Of a stretch of DNA of 64,000 bases, positions 18,728 to 26,679 are shown in pieces. The stretch is from Sorlinia euscelidii. GTDB taxonomy: Bacteria; Pseudomonadota; Alphaproteobacteria; Acetobacterales; Acetobacteraceae. Below the pieces are notes generated by a model. It worked only from the letters and a program-made list of their open reading frames with translations, did no database searches and was not told the DNA's origin. Every line of letters starts with the position of its first letter. Positions within the stretch are counted from its first letter, which is position 1. The stretch lies in NCBI RefSeq assembly GCF_036452155.1, contig NZ_JAWJZY010000001.1; one strand, written 5' to 3'. The translations under genes were made by a program, and so were the position numbers.

Positions 18728-18840
18728 TCCTCTCCCAAAATTTTAATTCAGTTTCCAATGCAAAGACGTGTTTACTCCAGGCGTTGCAAAGAGGGGCTGC
18801 CTGATTAAAGGCCGCGCATCCGTTTTGCCGCTGATCAGGG

Positions 18841-19653
18841 ATGAAAATGCACGTCGTACCGCGCATGATTTTGTTTGTCGGGGTCGCGCTTCGGTTTGGC
18901 TTCCCAACCTCATCGGCTTCTGCGGCGCCGGAAGTCGCCCTTGAAAAAATGACCTGGCCGGAAATCGCCCAGGCCATTCAGAATGGCGACAGGACGGTGA
19001 TCATCCCGATCGGCGGGACGGAGCAGAGCGGGCCTTTCATCGCGGTCGGCAAGCACAATGTCCGCGCCGCGGCGCTCGCTTTACGGATTGCGCGGGGGCT
19101 GGGCCATTGCCTGGTCGCGCCCGTCATCGCTTATGTGCCGGAAGGCGGCACATCGCCCCGCACATCTCATATGCGCTTTCCTGGGACGATTTCCATTCCG
19201 CCTCAAATTTTCGAAGGGATGCTTGTCGGCGTGGCTGAAAGCCTACGTGCTCAGGGTTTCCAACATATCGCCTTTATTTCCGACCATGGCGGTTACCGCG
19301 CCTCTGTCGCGCGCGTGACGCGGCAACTCAACATGCGTTGGCGAGGCGCGGCCCGCGTGATTGATGTGACGCCTTATTACGACGTCCTTCAGGGCCGGTT
19401 TGCCCCATGGTTACGGGAAAGGGGTTTCGCGCAGGATATCGGCCAACATGCGGATCTGATGGACACGTCTCTCATGCTGGCAATTGACCCTGCGATGGTT
19501 CGGCTTGCGCTGATGAAAACGTCTTCAAAGCCAGGGGAAAAAGACGGTGTATATGGAGGTGATCCCCGGCCCAGCACCGCCGCGCTCGGCGCGGTTGGCA
19601 CTTCCTTTCAGGTCGACGCGGCCATTGCCCGACTGCGTCGAGAGTACAGATAA
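18841..19653 (+). CDS. Exported creatininase-family amidohydrolase
   Basis: This is a 270-residue protein of the creatininase fold, which includes metal-dependent amidohydrolases such as the mycofactocin peptidase MftE. An N-terminal hydrophobic segment ending PTSSASAA indicates export. Family motifs are IPIGGTEQSGPFIAVGKHN, MRFPGTISIPPQIFEG, FISDHGGYRAS and GQHADLMDTSLML. The usual EQHG metal site reads EQSG, so one histidine ligand is replaced by serine, while the later DHGG histidine is kept. The activity may therefore be altered. A beta-propeller gene follows 15 bp downstream and is probably co-transcribed. Confidence 0.72.
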   Translation: MKMHVVPRMILFVGVALRFGFPTSSASAAPEVALEKMTWPEIAQAIQNGDRTVIIPIGGTEQSGPFIAVGKHNVRAAALALRIARGLGHCLVAPVIAYVPEGGTSPRTSHMRFPGTISIPPQIFEGMLVGVAESLRAQGFQHIAFISDHGGYRASVARVTRQLNMRWRGAARVIDVTPYYDVLQGRFAPWLRERGFAQDIGQHADLMDTSLMLAIDPAMVRLALMKTSSKPGEKDGVYGGDPRPSTAALGAVGTSFQVDAAIARLRREYR

Positions 19654-19668
19654 TTGAGAGGATCATTC

Positions 19669-20916
19669 ATGAGCTTACTGCATTTGAGATTCTTCTTTTC
19701 AATGGCGTTTGCGGCAGGGTCACCCTTCATCCTGTCCTCCCTGTCCCACGCGCAGCCAGATGTCGGGCTGGCAAAACCCGCCATTGTCACGCCTGAAAAA
19801 ACATCTGTCGCGGGTGCGGCGCCCCCGCCTACGGAAGAGGTGAAAACGATCCCGGGTATGCCGCCTGTTCTAAACCCGAAAAATATTTACAGCGAGACAT
19901 CGGGCCCCGAGAAATTATCACCCATCGTGGCGCATGATCTTAAACGGGTCTACGTCCCCAATTTAAGAGGAAATTCGGTTTCAGTCATTGACCAGGCGAG
20001 TTTCAAAGTCGTTGATAGCTTCAAGGTGGGTCGCAGCCCGCAACATGTCGTGCCATCGTGGGATCTTCGGCACTTATGGGTGACGAATAATGCGGAAGGT
20101 CGCGCGGATGGCAGCCTCACGCCGATTGACCCGGTGACGGGTCGGCCCGGCCCCTCTTTGCCCGTGGATGATCCTTATAATATGTATTTCACCCCGGACG
20201 GTAAATTTGCCATTACCGTTGCGGAGGCACATCGGCGACTGGATTTCCGCGAACCGCTTTCCATGGCGCTGATTGGCTCGGTATCCACACCGGAATGCTC
20301 CGGCGTCAATCATGCAGGGTTTTCCGGTGATGGGCGTTACGCCATCTTCACCTGCGAATTTGGCGGCTATCTCGTCAAAGTGGATACCGTCAATCGTAAG
20401 GTGCTCGGTTATCTCAAATTATCAAAAGGGGGTATGCCGCAGGATATCCAGACAGCGCCGGATGGTCACCGATTTTACGTCGCGGACATGATGGCTGACG
20501 GTGTCTTCATCGTGAATGGCGACAGATTCGAGGAGACGGGGTTCATCCCGACCGGTGTCGGGACACATGGCGAATATATCAGCCGAAACAGCAAATTACT
20601 TTACGTCGCCAATCGCGGCTCCCACAAAATTCACGGGCCGAAGAACGGACCTGGAAGCGTTTCGGTTATCGACCTGGCGACCGATAAAGTCATTAAAAAC
20701 TGGCCGATTCCCGGCGGGGGCAGCCCGGATATGGGGAATGTCTCAGCGGATGGCCGTTACCTCTGGCTTTCCGGGCGTTTCGATGATGTGGTTTACGCCA
20801 TCGACACGCAAACCGGCGCCGTCCGCAAAATTCCGGTAGGGTTGGAGCCGCATGGCCTGACCGTCTGGCCGCAACCGGGGCGTTATTCCCTCGGCCACAC
20901 CGGCATTTTACGGTGA
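19669..20916 (+). CDS. Exported YVTN-type beta-propeller protein
   Basis: This is a 415-residue protein with a signal peptide (FFFSMAFAAGSPFILSSLSHA) and repeated propeller blades. Examples are KRVYVPNLRGNSVSVID, RHLWVTNNAEG, LLYVANRGSHKI, GSVSVIDLATDKVI and DVVYAIDTQTGAV, all variants of the YVTN repeat. A proline-rich linker precedes the propeller. Such periplasmic propellers act as interaction platforms, and some accompany PQQ-dependent dehydrogenases. The ATG at 19669 has a GAGAGGA site. Its only close partner is the exported creatininase-like gene just upstream, which suggests a joint periplasmic task. Confidence 0.78.
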   Translation: MSLLHLRFFFSMAFAAGSPFILSSLSHAQPDVGLAKPAIVTPEKTSVAGAAPPPTEEVKTIPGMPPVLNPKNIYSETSGPEKLSPIVAHDLKRVYVPNLRGNSVSVIDQASFKVVDSFKVGRSPQHVVPSWDLRHLWVTNNAEGRADGSLTPIDPVTGRPGPSLPVDDPYNMYFTPDGKFAITVAEAHRRLDFREPLSMALIGSVSTPECSGVNHAGFSGDGRYAIFTCEFGGYLVKVDTVNRKVLGYLKLSKGGMPQDIQTAPDGHRFYVADMMADGVFIVNGDRFEETGFIPTGVGTHGEYISRNSKLLYVANRGSHKIHGPKNGPGSVSVIDLATDKVIKNWPIPGGGSPDMGNVSADGRYLWLSGRFDDVVYAIDTQTGAVRKIPVGLEPHGLTVWPQPGRYSLGHTGILR

Positions 20917-20958
20917 GGTCATCAGTGGCGCGCGCAGATCAATCTTTGCCGCGCCGTT

Positions 20959-21810
20959 TTAGGTGAGTGGAAAACCGAGCGCCCGGAGCACGTCGTGCAG
21001 GTCTTTACGCTTATTGACATAAGCGTGATCCGTCGCCTGGCGCGCAGCGTGCGCCGTCCACCGACGGGGCGGGAGATTCTGTTCTTGCTGGAAGGCGCTG
21101 GCGCGCGAGTCATAAGCATCGATCAGCCCCGCTTCCGCATGATGACCATATTTTTCATCATGGAGCACGACGCTTTGCGGTAGACGCGGCTTGATGCTGG
21201 CCGGACGGGCCGGGTCAGGCCAGCCGACACACATGCCGAAAGCGACGAAGCTCCGGGGTGGAAGTTCGAGGGCCGCCGCGACTTCCTTCACATGGCTGCG
21301 GATGCCGCCAATATAAGTGATGCCCAACCCGGCAGCCTCAAACGCGATGGCGGCATTCTGCGCTGCGAGCGCGGCATCCACGACGGAAACGAGGAAGAAG
21401 TCAAGGTAATCAAGTACAATGTCCCGCTTATCCTCTCGTTGAGCCGCGCGTTCAAGCCGAGAGAGATCCGCCACCCATGCGAGGAAAACGGGCGCCTTAC
21501 GCACGTGATCCTGATTGCCGGATAACTGCGCCATGAGGTCACGCATCGCCGGATCTCTGACGGCAATGACGGACCATGCCTGCATATTGGACGAGGTTGA
21601 GGCAGAGGAGGCCGCGGCAATCGCCCATTCAAGCAAACCTTCCGGCAGGGCGTCCGGCAGGAAGGCGCGTACCGAGCGATGCGCCAGCATGGTTTCAAGC
21701 GCATGAGATAATTTTGATGCGGCCTCAGGCCGCGGGGGCATATCGTCCTCTCGGTAGCGCTCTGCCCAAAGGGATTCAAGTTTTTGCGGCATCAGATAAC
21801 TCTTAATCAC
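20959..21810 (-). CDS. NfsA-like NADPH nitroreductase / flavin reductase
   Basis: This is a 283-residue FMN-dependent nitroreductase of the NfsA/Frp branch. The N-terminal HRSVRAFLPDALPE and SSASTSSNMQAWSVIAV motifs form the FMN site. ITYIGGIRSH and FGMCVGWPDP follow, and KPRLPQSVVLHDEKY is a hallmark of this branch. It would reduce nitro compounds, quinones or flavins with NADPH. The GTG at 21810 overlaps the apt stop as GTGA; an ATG six codons later (21792) is an alternative. It converges on the beta-propeller gene. Confidence 0.87.
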   Translation of the reverse strand: MIKSYLMPQKLESLWAERYREDDMPPRPEAASKLSHALETMLAHRSVRAFLPDALPEGLLEWAIAAASSASTSSNMQAWSVIAVRDPAMRDLMAQLSGNQDHVRKAPVFLAWVADLSRLERAAQREDKRDIVLDYLDFFLVSVVDAALAAQNAAIAFEAAGLGITYIGGIRSHVKEVAAALELPPRSFVAFGMCVGWPDPARPASIKPRLPQSVVLHDEKYGHHAEAGLIDAYDSRASAFQQEQNLPPRRWTAHAARQATDHAYVNKRKDLHDVLRALGFPLT

Positions 21811-22358
21811 ATATCATATGAAATGAGGGCGTTCAGGTCCGTGTCGATTTTTTCGCGGCCTTTAAGGCCGGTCAACTCAATCAGGACGGAAGCGCCAACC
21901 ACCTTCGCCCCCACTTTCCGCAGAAGGGCGATGGAGGCTGCCAGCGTACCGCCTGTCGCAAGCAGATCATCCAGCACGACCACGCGTTGGCCGGGGATGA
22001 TGGCATCTTCCTGAATATGAAGCTCGTCAGCGCCATATTCCAGCCCATATTGAAGCGAGATGGTTTTGCCTGGGAGCTTGCCGGGCTTGCGCAACATGAT
22101 AAAGCCGCAACCGAGGCGCTGGGCAAGCGGCGCTGCCGTGAGGAAGCCGCGACTTTCGATCCCGGCGAGGATATCCGGTTTAAAGGCGGCAACAGCACGC
22201 GCCATGCGGGCTGTTGCGATCTGCCACGCATCGGCATGGCGGATCAGCGTCGATATATCATAGAAGAGAATGCCCGGTTTCGGGAAGTCCGGCACGCCGC
22301 GGATGAAATCTTTAAGGTTGATCTCCGGCTGAGGGTCGGCGTAGGCATTATCCGTCAT
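21807..22358 (-). CDS. apt: Adenine phosphoribosyltransferase
   Basis: This purine salvage enzyme joins adenine and PRPP to give AMP. About 183 residues. The N-terminal hood has IRGVPDFPKPGILFYDISTL. The base-specificity region is IESRGFLTAAPLAQRLG. The PRPP-binding motif is VVVLDDLLATGGT. An ATG at 22358 fits the family start; a TTG seven codons earlier is in frame but less likely. The downstream nitroreductase overlaps its stop by four bases. Confidence 0.95.
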   Translation of the reverse strand: MTDNAYADPQPEINLKDFIRGVPDFPKPGILFYDISTLIRHADAWQIATARMARAVAAFKPDILAGIESRGFLTAAPLAQRLGCGFIMLRKPGKLPGKTISLQYGLEYGADELHIQEDAIIPGQRVVVLDDLLATGGTLAASIALLRKVGAKVVGASVLIELTGLKGREKIDTDLNALISYDM

Positions 22359-22424
22359 AAACGCGCTTTCAGAAGTCAAAAAAATCGGGCCTTATCCTGA
22401 TGGTTTCCCCCCGATTTGTAAATG

Positions 22425-22793
22425 TCACACTGGTTTTTTCTGCGCGCGGGCAAGCGCGGCCAGCATCGTCGCGGCGCGAAAGGGCTTGCCCAGTCGGATA
22501 ATGTCGTCTCCCGCATCGAGGTTGCCTCCCTCCGCGAAATCGCCTGAAATCAATATGGCGGGTAAAGCCGGGAAGCTCTGGCGCAGTCGGTCGATAAGTG
22601 CCAATCCGTCCATCCGGCCCTTAAGGTGCAGGTCGGTCATCAGCAGACCCGGCGCGATATGCGCACAGCTTTCAAGGGCGTCTTCTGCATTGGCGCATTG
22701 ATGGACCTCATAGCCATTCCGCATCAGAAGCGTCTTGACCACAAGGGCGATGGAAGCATCATCCTCGACAAGCAGGACTGTAATCGGACCCAT
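22425..22793 (-). CDS. Single-domain response regulator (receiver only)
   Basis: This is a stand-alone receiver domain of about 122 residues. The acidic pocket is VLLVEDDAS, the phospho-acceptor aspartate is in LLMTDLHLKG, the switch serine is in ILISGDF and the lysine in RLGKPF. There is no output domain, so it would act by protein contact or in a phosphorelay. No histidine kinase gene is nearby. ATG at 22793 lies just after the MFS transporter stop. A longer in-frame start would overlap that gene and adds no domain residues. Confidence 0.85.
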   Translation of the reverse strand: MGPITVLLVEDDASIALVVKTLLMRNGYEVHQCANAEDALESCAHIAPGLLMTDLHLKGRMDGLALIDRLRQSFPALPAILISGDFAEGGNLDAGDDIIRLGKPFRAATMLAALARAQKKPV

Positions 22794-22800
22794 GATCGCT

Positions 22801-24134
22801 TCAATCCACGCTGAGAATGTCGGGTGATAAGACGGTCCGCGGTTTCCGCGCCGCGACAAGGCCCATTAGAATAGCGGCGATAAACATCAGCGCCACCATC
22901 GGGAGGGGAGATGCCGCCGGCAATGACCCGATCAGGAAGGAGGCCGCTGCGCCGAAAACATATTGGATCGTGCCCGCCAGCGCGGAGGCGCTTCCTGCAT
23001 GTTGATGATGGTTTTTGAGGGCCTGCACAATGGTGTTGGGCGCGATAATCCCCGTCATTGACAGCGCCGTGACCAGGAGGGTGATGAAAGGTGGTAACGT
23101 CGTCGCGCGTAACGTGCCCGCTTTTTCAGGGTAGCGCACGGCGATCATCGCCACGATGAGCAGGAGCAACGTGCTGCAAATTGTGACAGAGAGCGCCCAA
23201 CCGAGAAGGCGCGTGCTGCGCACTTTCCCCACCAGCACACTATTGATCTGGGAAGCGCTGATCATGCATATGGCGCAAATGCCGAAAATCATGCCGTAAT
23301 GCGCGGGGAGAAGCGGTAAAGATGCTGGAAAATGCCTGGCGCCGCCGTCAGATAAGCAAAAAACATGAAACCACTTAAACCATAAATCAAACTGCTGCGT
23401 GAAAAGAGAGGTTCACGGATAATGGCATGAAAGCGCTGCCACAGAGCCAGGATATGCACATTTTTGCGCCGCTCCAATGGGAGTGTTTCCGGAAAAAGAA
23501 AAATCAGGATCACGGAAGAGAAAACACCATATCCCGCCGAAAGCCAGAAAACCGCGCGCCAACTAACCCATTCCAGCGCAAATCCACCCAGCATCGGCGC
23601 AAGCACGGGCACGGTTCCCTGGATAAGTATGAGGCGGGACATGAGTCGGGAGGCTGCATCACCTGTCGCGAAATCGCGCACGGCGGCGCTGGGGACGACG
23701 ATACAGGATGACGCGGCGAGTGCGGCGAAAAACCGCGCGACCGCGAGAAAGGTCATTGTTGGCGCCCAGGCGCAAGCCACGCTGCTGAGCGTGTAGGCGA
23801 CCATCCCCCAGAACATGACGGCTCGCCGCCCGAACCTGTCGGAGAGTGGTCCCATAATGATCTGGCCCATGGCCAACCCGACCATCCAGGTGGATAAAGT
23901 CAGCCCGGCACTTCCTGAAGGGGCGTGAAGGGAGTGTTCAATGGCCGGGAAGGCGGGCAGATATATATCTGTCGAAATAGGTCCGACAGCACAGATCATC
24001 CCCAGAAGGAATGCCACGCGCTCATAAATACGATGTCGATGCGCAATATCTTCCAGTTGCTGACCTCTCCGAATTGAAGAGAGGCGCGCACCTGCAGCAT
24101 TGCGTGCGCCTGTAATTAACATGGAACGCTCCAA
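22801..24134 (-). CDS. Bcr/CflA-type MFS drug exporter, frameshifted
   Basis: This is a 12-helix major facilitator exporter of the Bcr/CflA type. Motifs are GPISTDIYLPAFPAIE in helix 1, MGPLSDRFGRRAVMFWGM in the first cytoplasmic loop (motif A) and RLILIQGTVPVLAPMLGGF in the middle. The frame breaks after FQHLYRFSP. One extra base in the G run 23305-23308 (C on the coding strand) restores SPAHYGMIFGICAI and joins the two halves into a normal protein of about 444 residues. The long leader upstream is described separately. The substrate is unknown. Confidence 0.82.
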
Positions 24135-24350
24135 AGGACTTGGGAAACTGCGCTTGCTCTTTTTAGGTAGTCGGACAGGTGACGGAAGAAGGCGTTTAAA
24201 AACTGGGTAGCCTCGGTGTAAGTCGAGTAGTCGCGCTTACCTGAGCGCCTGATGCAAGAGGAGCCTGCACCCTAGAGTCGTAAGGTCCTGGCGGGTCAGG
24301 TTGAGCTACGCACTCATAAAACAAAGTCCATCCTGGCTAGGTGGTTCAAT
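24135..24350 (-). other. Candidate structured leader before the MFS gene
   Basis: A 216-base gap lies upstream of the exporter gene. On the minus strand, positions 24218-24300 can form several closely packed hairpins: CCTG/CAGG (24287-24300), ACCTTA/TAGGGT (24269-24286), GGTGCA/TGCATC (24251-24271), and either GCGCT/AGCGC (24233-24248) or GTAAG/CTTAC (24218-24240). The last two are mutually exclusive. I do not recognise a known RNA family. It could be a regulatory leader or a small RNA, or the hairpins could be chance. Confidence 0.35.
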
Positions 24351-25037
24351 TCAAAATTTTTCCTGACGGTGACGCATGATGAGAATGCCGAGCATCATGG
24401 AGAGGGCGAAAAGGAGCACTCCGACCATAATCTGGCTGCCCTGCCCGAGGTGAGAGCCGCTTCCGATCAAGACAAAAACAAGGTTCTGCGGAAGAGAGCC
24501 GAGCAATGTTCCGGCAATGAAAGCACCGACAGAGATGTCATAATATCCCGCACCCAGCGCGACGAGCAGGGCGGACCCAATCGGCATCAGGCGGAGCATC
24601 AAAATGGTGCGGAAGGGGGCATTCTCAGCAATCTGCCCGAAGGAAGCCATTTTTCTCTGCCACACGCGTGCGGGCGGGGGGGCCTGCCCGTCGCGATCCC
24701 GTTTTTGCCGCATGATTCTCGCGAGGTAAAAATCGATGAGATTACCGAGTAAGGTCGCCGCCATGGCGAGGCCCAAACCCATGACAACCCCGAAAATCAG
24801 CCCCGCCACGGCGCACAATGCCTGACGCGGCATGCCGAACGCCGCATAAAAAATGCCGAGGACACAGAAAATGACGGGTGCCCATGGGGAGTGCTGCCAC
24901 GACGCAACCACGCGCGTGAAATTTGCGGCAACGGGGACGTAACGTGCGACCGCCATGATTCCGGCCAGAATAATGACGATGAGACAGGTGCGAAGCAGCT
25001 TCCCCATGCTGCCACGTTTAAGGGGAGTCTGCGCCAT
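24351..25037 (-). CDS. TVP38/TMEM64 (DedA-related) membrane protein
   Basis: This is a 228-residue membrane protein of the SNARE-associated/VTT family. It has about five hydrophobic helices. Typical features are FGMPRQALCAVAGLIFG, RLMPIGSALLVALGAGYY and AGTLLGSLPQNLVFVLIGS, which form the re-entrant loop region. Family members are linked to membrane homeostasis and possibly lipid scrambling; the exact role is unknown. It ends 216 bases before the MFS gene on the same strand. Confidence 0.83.
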   Translation of the reverse strand: MAQTPLKRGSMGKLLRTCLIVIILAGIMAVARYVPVAANFTRVVASWQHSPWAPVIFCVLGIFYAAFGMPRQALCAVAGLIFGVVMGLGLAMAATLLGNLIDFYLARIMRQKRDRDGQAPPPARVWQRKMASFGQIAENAPFRTILMLRLMPIGSALLVALGAGYYDISVGAFIAGTLLGSLPQNLVFVLIGSGSHLGQGSQIMVGVLLFALSMMLGILIMRHRQEKF

Positions 25038-25162
25038 ACGCCGTTATTCTCCGCGTTTTCAGAGGGCTGATTTCAAGAGCCACAGGATGACGGGCTCGAT
25101 TTCCGCTTTCTTCTATCAAGCTTATTGGAAGTTTCAAACGAGTCGTCTTTAACAGGGGCGGT

Positions 25163-25654
25163 TCATGCGTCTCTCGGTGCGGGTTCCAGAACATCGATCA
25201 GGTCCTCACCATGGAGAAATAACTGCCGTTCCGCCTCGCGCCGCCGGGTTAATTCCCGCAGCGTGACGCCGCCAGCATGGATCCAGAGGAGGAACTGATC
25301 GGCAGCGCCCTGGTAATCGCCCTCATTCAACTTCCGCAAAAGTGTCGAACCGGAAAAAGCATTGTCCCCGACATTATAGATGAAGGATGTGAGGGCCGCA
25401 TATTGCGCCGGGCTGAGAGACACGCGCGTCATCACCTCGATTTTCTGCTCAATGTCGATGATCATTCTTGTGAGAAGGATATCGGCCTGCACCTGCGTGA
25501 TGGCCGGACTGTCCTCCTGCACGGGGGCGCCATCAGGCAGGCAGGTGCTGCCATAACCGATCGTCCATGCACCGGAAAGGCATTGTTGGGGGGTTAAATT
25601 ACAGCTTTCGAAATGCGCAATAAGTCTGAAAGCAATCGTTGTCATATCATCCAT
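25163..25654 (-). CDS. Phage-type lysozyme (GH24)
   Basis: This is a 163-residue endolysin-like muramidase. The active-site region reads FRLIAHFESCNLT, then CLSGAWTIGYGST. The glutamate and threonine of the usual E-D-T triad are present, with cysteine in the aspartate position, a variant found in many GH24 phage lysozymes. LSPAQYAALTSFIYNVG and LRELTRRREAERQLFLHG are further family signatures. The in-frame extension before MDDMTT lacks a ribosome site, so ATG at 25654 was chosen. No signal peptide is seen. No holin or phage structural gene is nearby, so it is probably a phage remnant. Confidence 0.82.
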   Translation of the reverse strand: MDDMTTIAFRLIAHFESCNLTPQQCLSGAWTIGYGSTCLPDGAPVQEDSPAITQVQADILLTRMIIDIEQKIEVMTRVSLSPAQYAALTSFIYNVGDNAFSGSTLLRKLNEGDYQGAADQFLLWIHAGGVTLRELTRRREAERQLFLHGEDLIDVLEPAPRDA

Positions 25655-26142
25655 TGTTTTTTTCTTTATGATGAAGGCTGAAATATCTCGACCTGCCGCG
25701 CGCGCTCTGTTCGCTATAAGTGCCGGAAGAATGAGCAAGTCTATAGGTCAGGTGGCGACGCCGCGTCAGAAATGGAATTTCGGGAAAGGGATTGAAAAAG
25801 ATCGCGCCTGGACAAGCGGCTTAAAATCGTCATCTTCAGGATTGAGTTCTTGATTATAAAGCATCCATCTCCGTGATTCAATTGCGTGATGGGCCGTTTC
25901 GGGAAGGTTACACCGCGCGATAACAAAGTCTCAAGCGTTGCCATGCGGAGCATTTATGCAGCTTCACGAGGATTCCAACGTCATTAAGGGCCATTTTTTG
26001 GACGCGCGCGAATTGGCCGATTGTCATGGAAGCGAGCCGCCAGTCGGGGCGTCATCCATAATATAGTGAGGCATAATGATGGCGTCCGCGTCGCAGGAAC
26101 GGGAGGGCCTTACGGACGCGACCGCGTCCCGTCACGTGACGC
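25655..26142. other. Non-coding stretch left of the decayed tRNA/folC repeat
   Basis: I see no convincing gene here. A 36-codon frame at 25956-26066 has a GGAG site but resembles nothing known. The region separates the lone lysozyme from the pseudo-tRNA and probably represents decayed DNA at the edge of the Tad island. Confidence 0.4.
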
Positions 26143-26218
26143 TGGCGCCGGTTAAGGGATGTTGAACACCCGACCTTCAATTTACAAAATCGCTGCACGA
26201 CCACTGTTCTAACCCGGC
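26143..26218 (-). pseudogene. Decayed tRNA-Thr copy
   Basis: This sequence aligns along its whole length with the intact tRNA-Thr at 38572-38646. It keeps the 5' GCCGGGTTAG, the anticodon context TTTTGTAAA and the 3' GCCAG. It carries a broken acceptor pair, a broken D-stem (GAAC against GTGC), changes in the anticodon stem and an extra base in the T loop. It would not fold into a working tRNA. Confidence 0.8.
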
Positions 26219-26335
26219 ACTTGCAGGCCCTCTTGCTGTCACGCGAGATGATTCATCAAGCGCAAAAACGGTTGAGAGCGTCAAGAATGGCGGGGCTTAC
26301 GGGATGGCGCCATGACGTGCCGCGCATCGAGTTGG

Positions 26336-26445
26336 ACACGCACGCTCAGCGACACTGTCCCGGCGTATCGCGGCGATAGCAGGGTAGAGACTGCCACAAA
26401 TCAGGACGTGACCCGACATACATTCAAGTTTTTTTAAGCGCCGTT
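26336..26445 (-). pseudogene. folC 3'-end remnant
   Basis: This part of the left repeat corresponds to the last hundred or so bases of folC (38765-38876). It has many substitutions and is not attached to any folC body. It marks the right portion of the duplicated segment and has no coding capacity of its own. Confidence 0.7.
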
Positions 26446-26679
26446 AATCCCCGCGTTGAGGAGGCGGCCGAAAGGCCCGACATCTCGCGAGATAATGGCG
26501 CTCCCCCGCGAAATTGCTGGAGCATTGCTGAAAGAAAAAACTGGAATAGAGTCGAGCGTCACCGACGTCCGTCAACCTCAAACCTATGGCGATGCGTCTG
26601 ATTTTCAGAAGACAAGTCTCACGGCGCTCAGGCGGAACAGATTTTTCGCGCCTTCATGGGCTTGCGACCATGCAACCTG

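Larger units (their letters stand above)
26143..26445. repeat. Direct repeat, left (decayed) copy: tRNA-Thr plus folC 3' end
   Basis: This segment of about 300 bp matches 38572-38880 in the same orientation at an almost constant offset of 12,428-12,429 bases. Shared exact runs include TTTACAAAA, AACCCGGCA, GCAGGCCCT, GTCCCGGCGTA and AGACTGCCACAAATCAG. Similarity starts abruptly at the tRNA 3' end and fades within folC. The repeats enclose the Tad pilus cluster. Confidence 0.85.
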
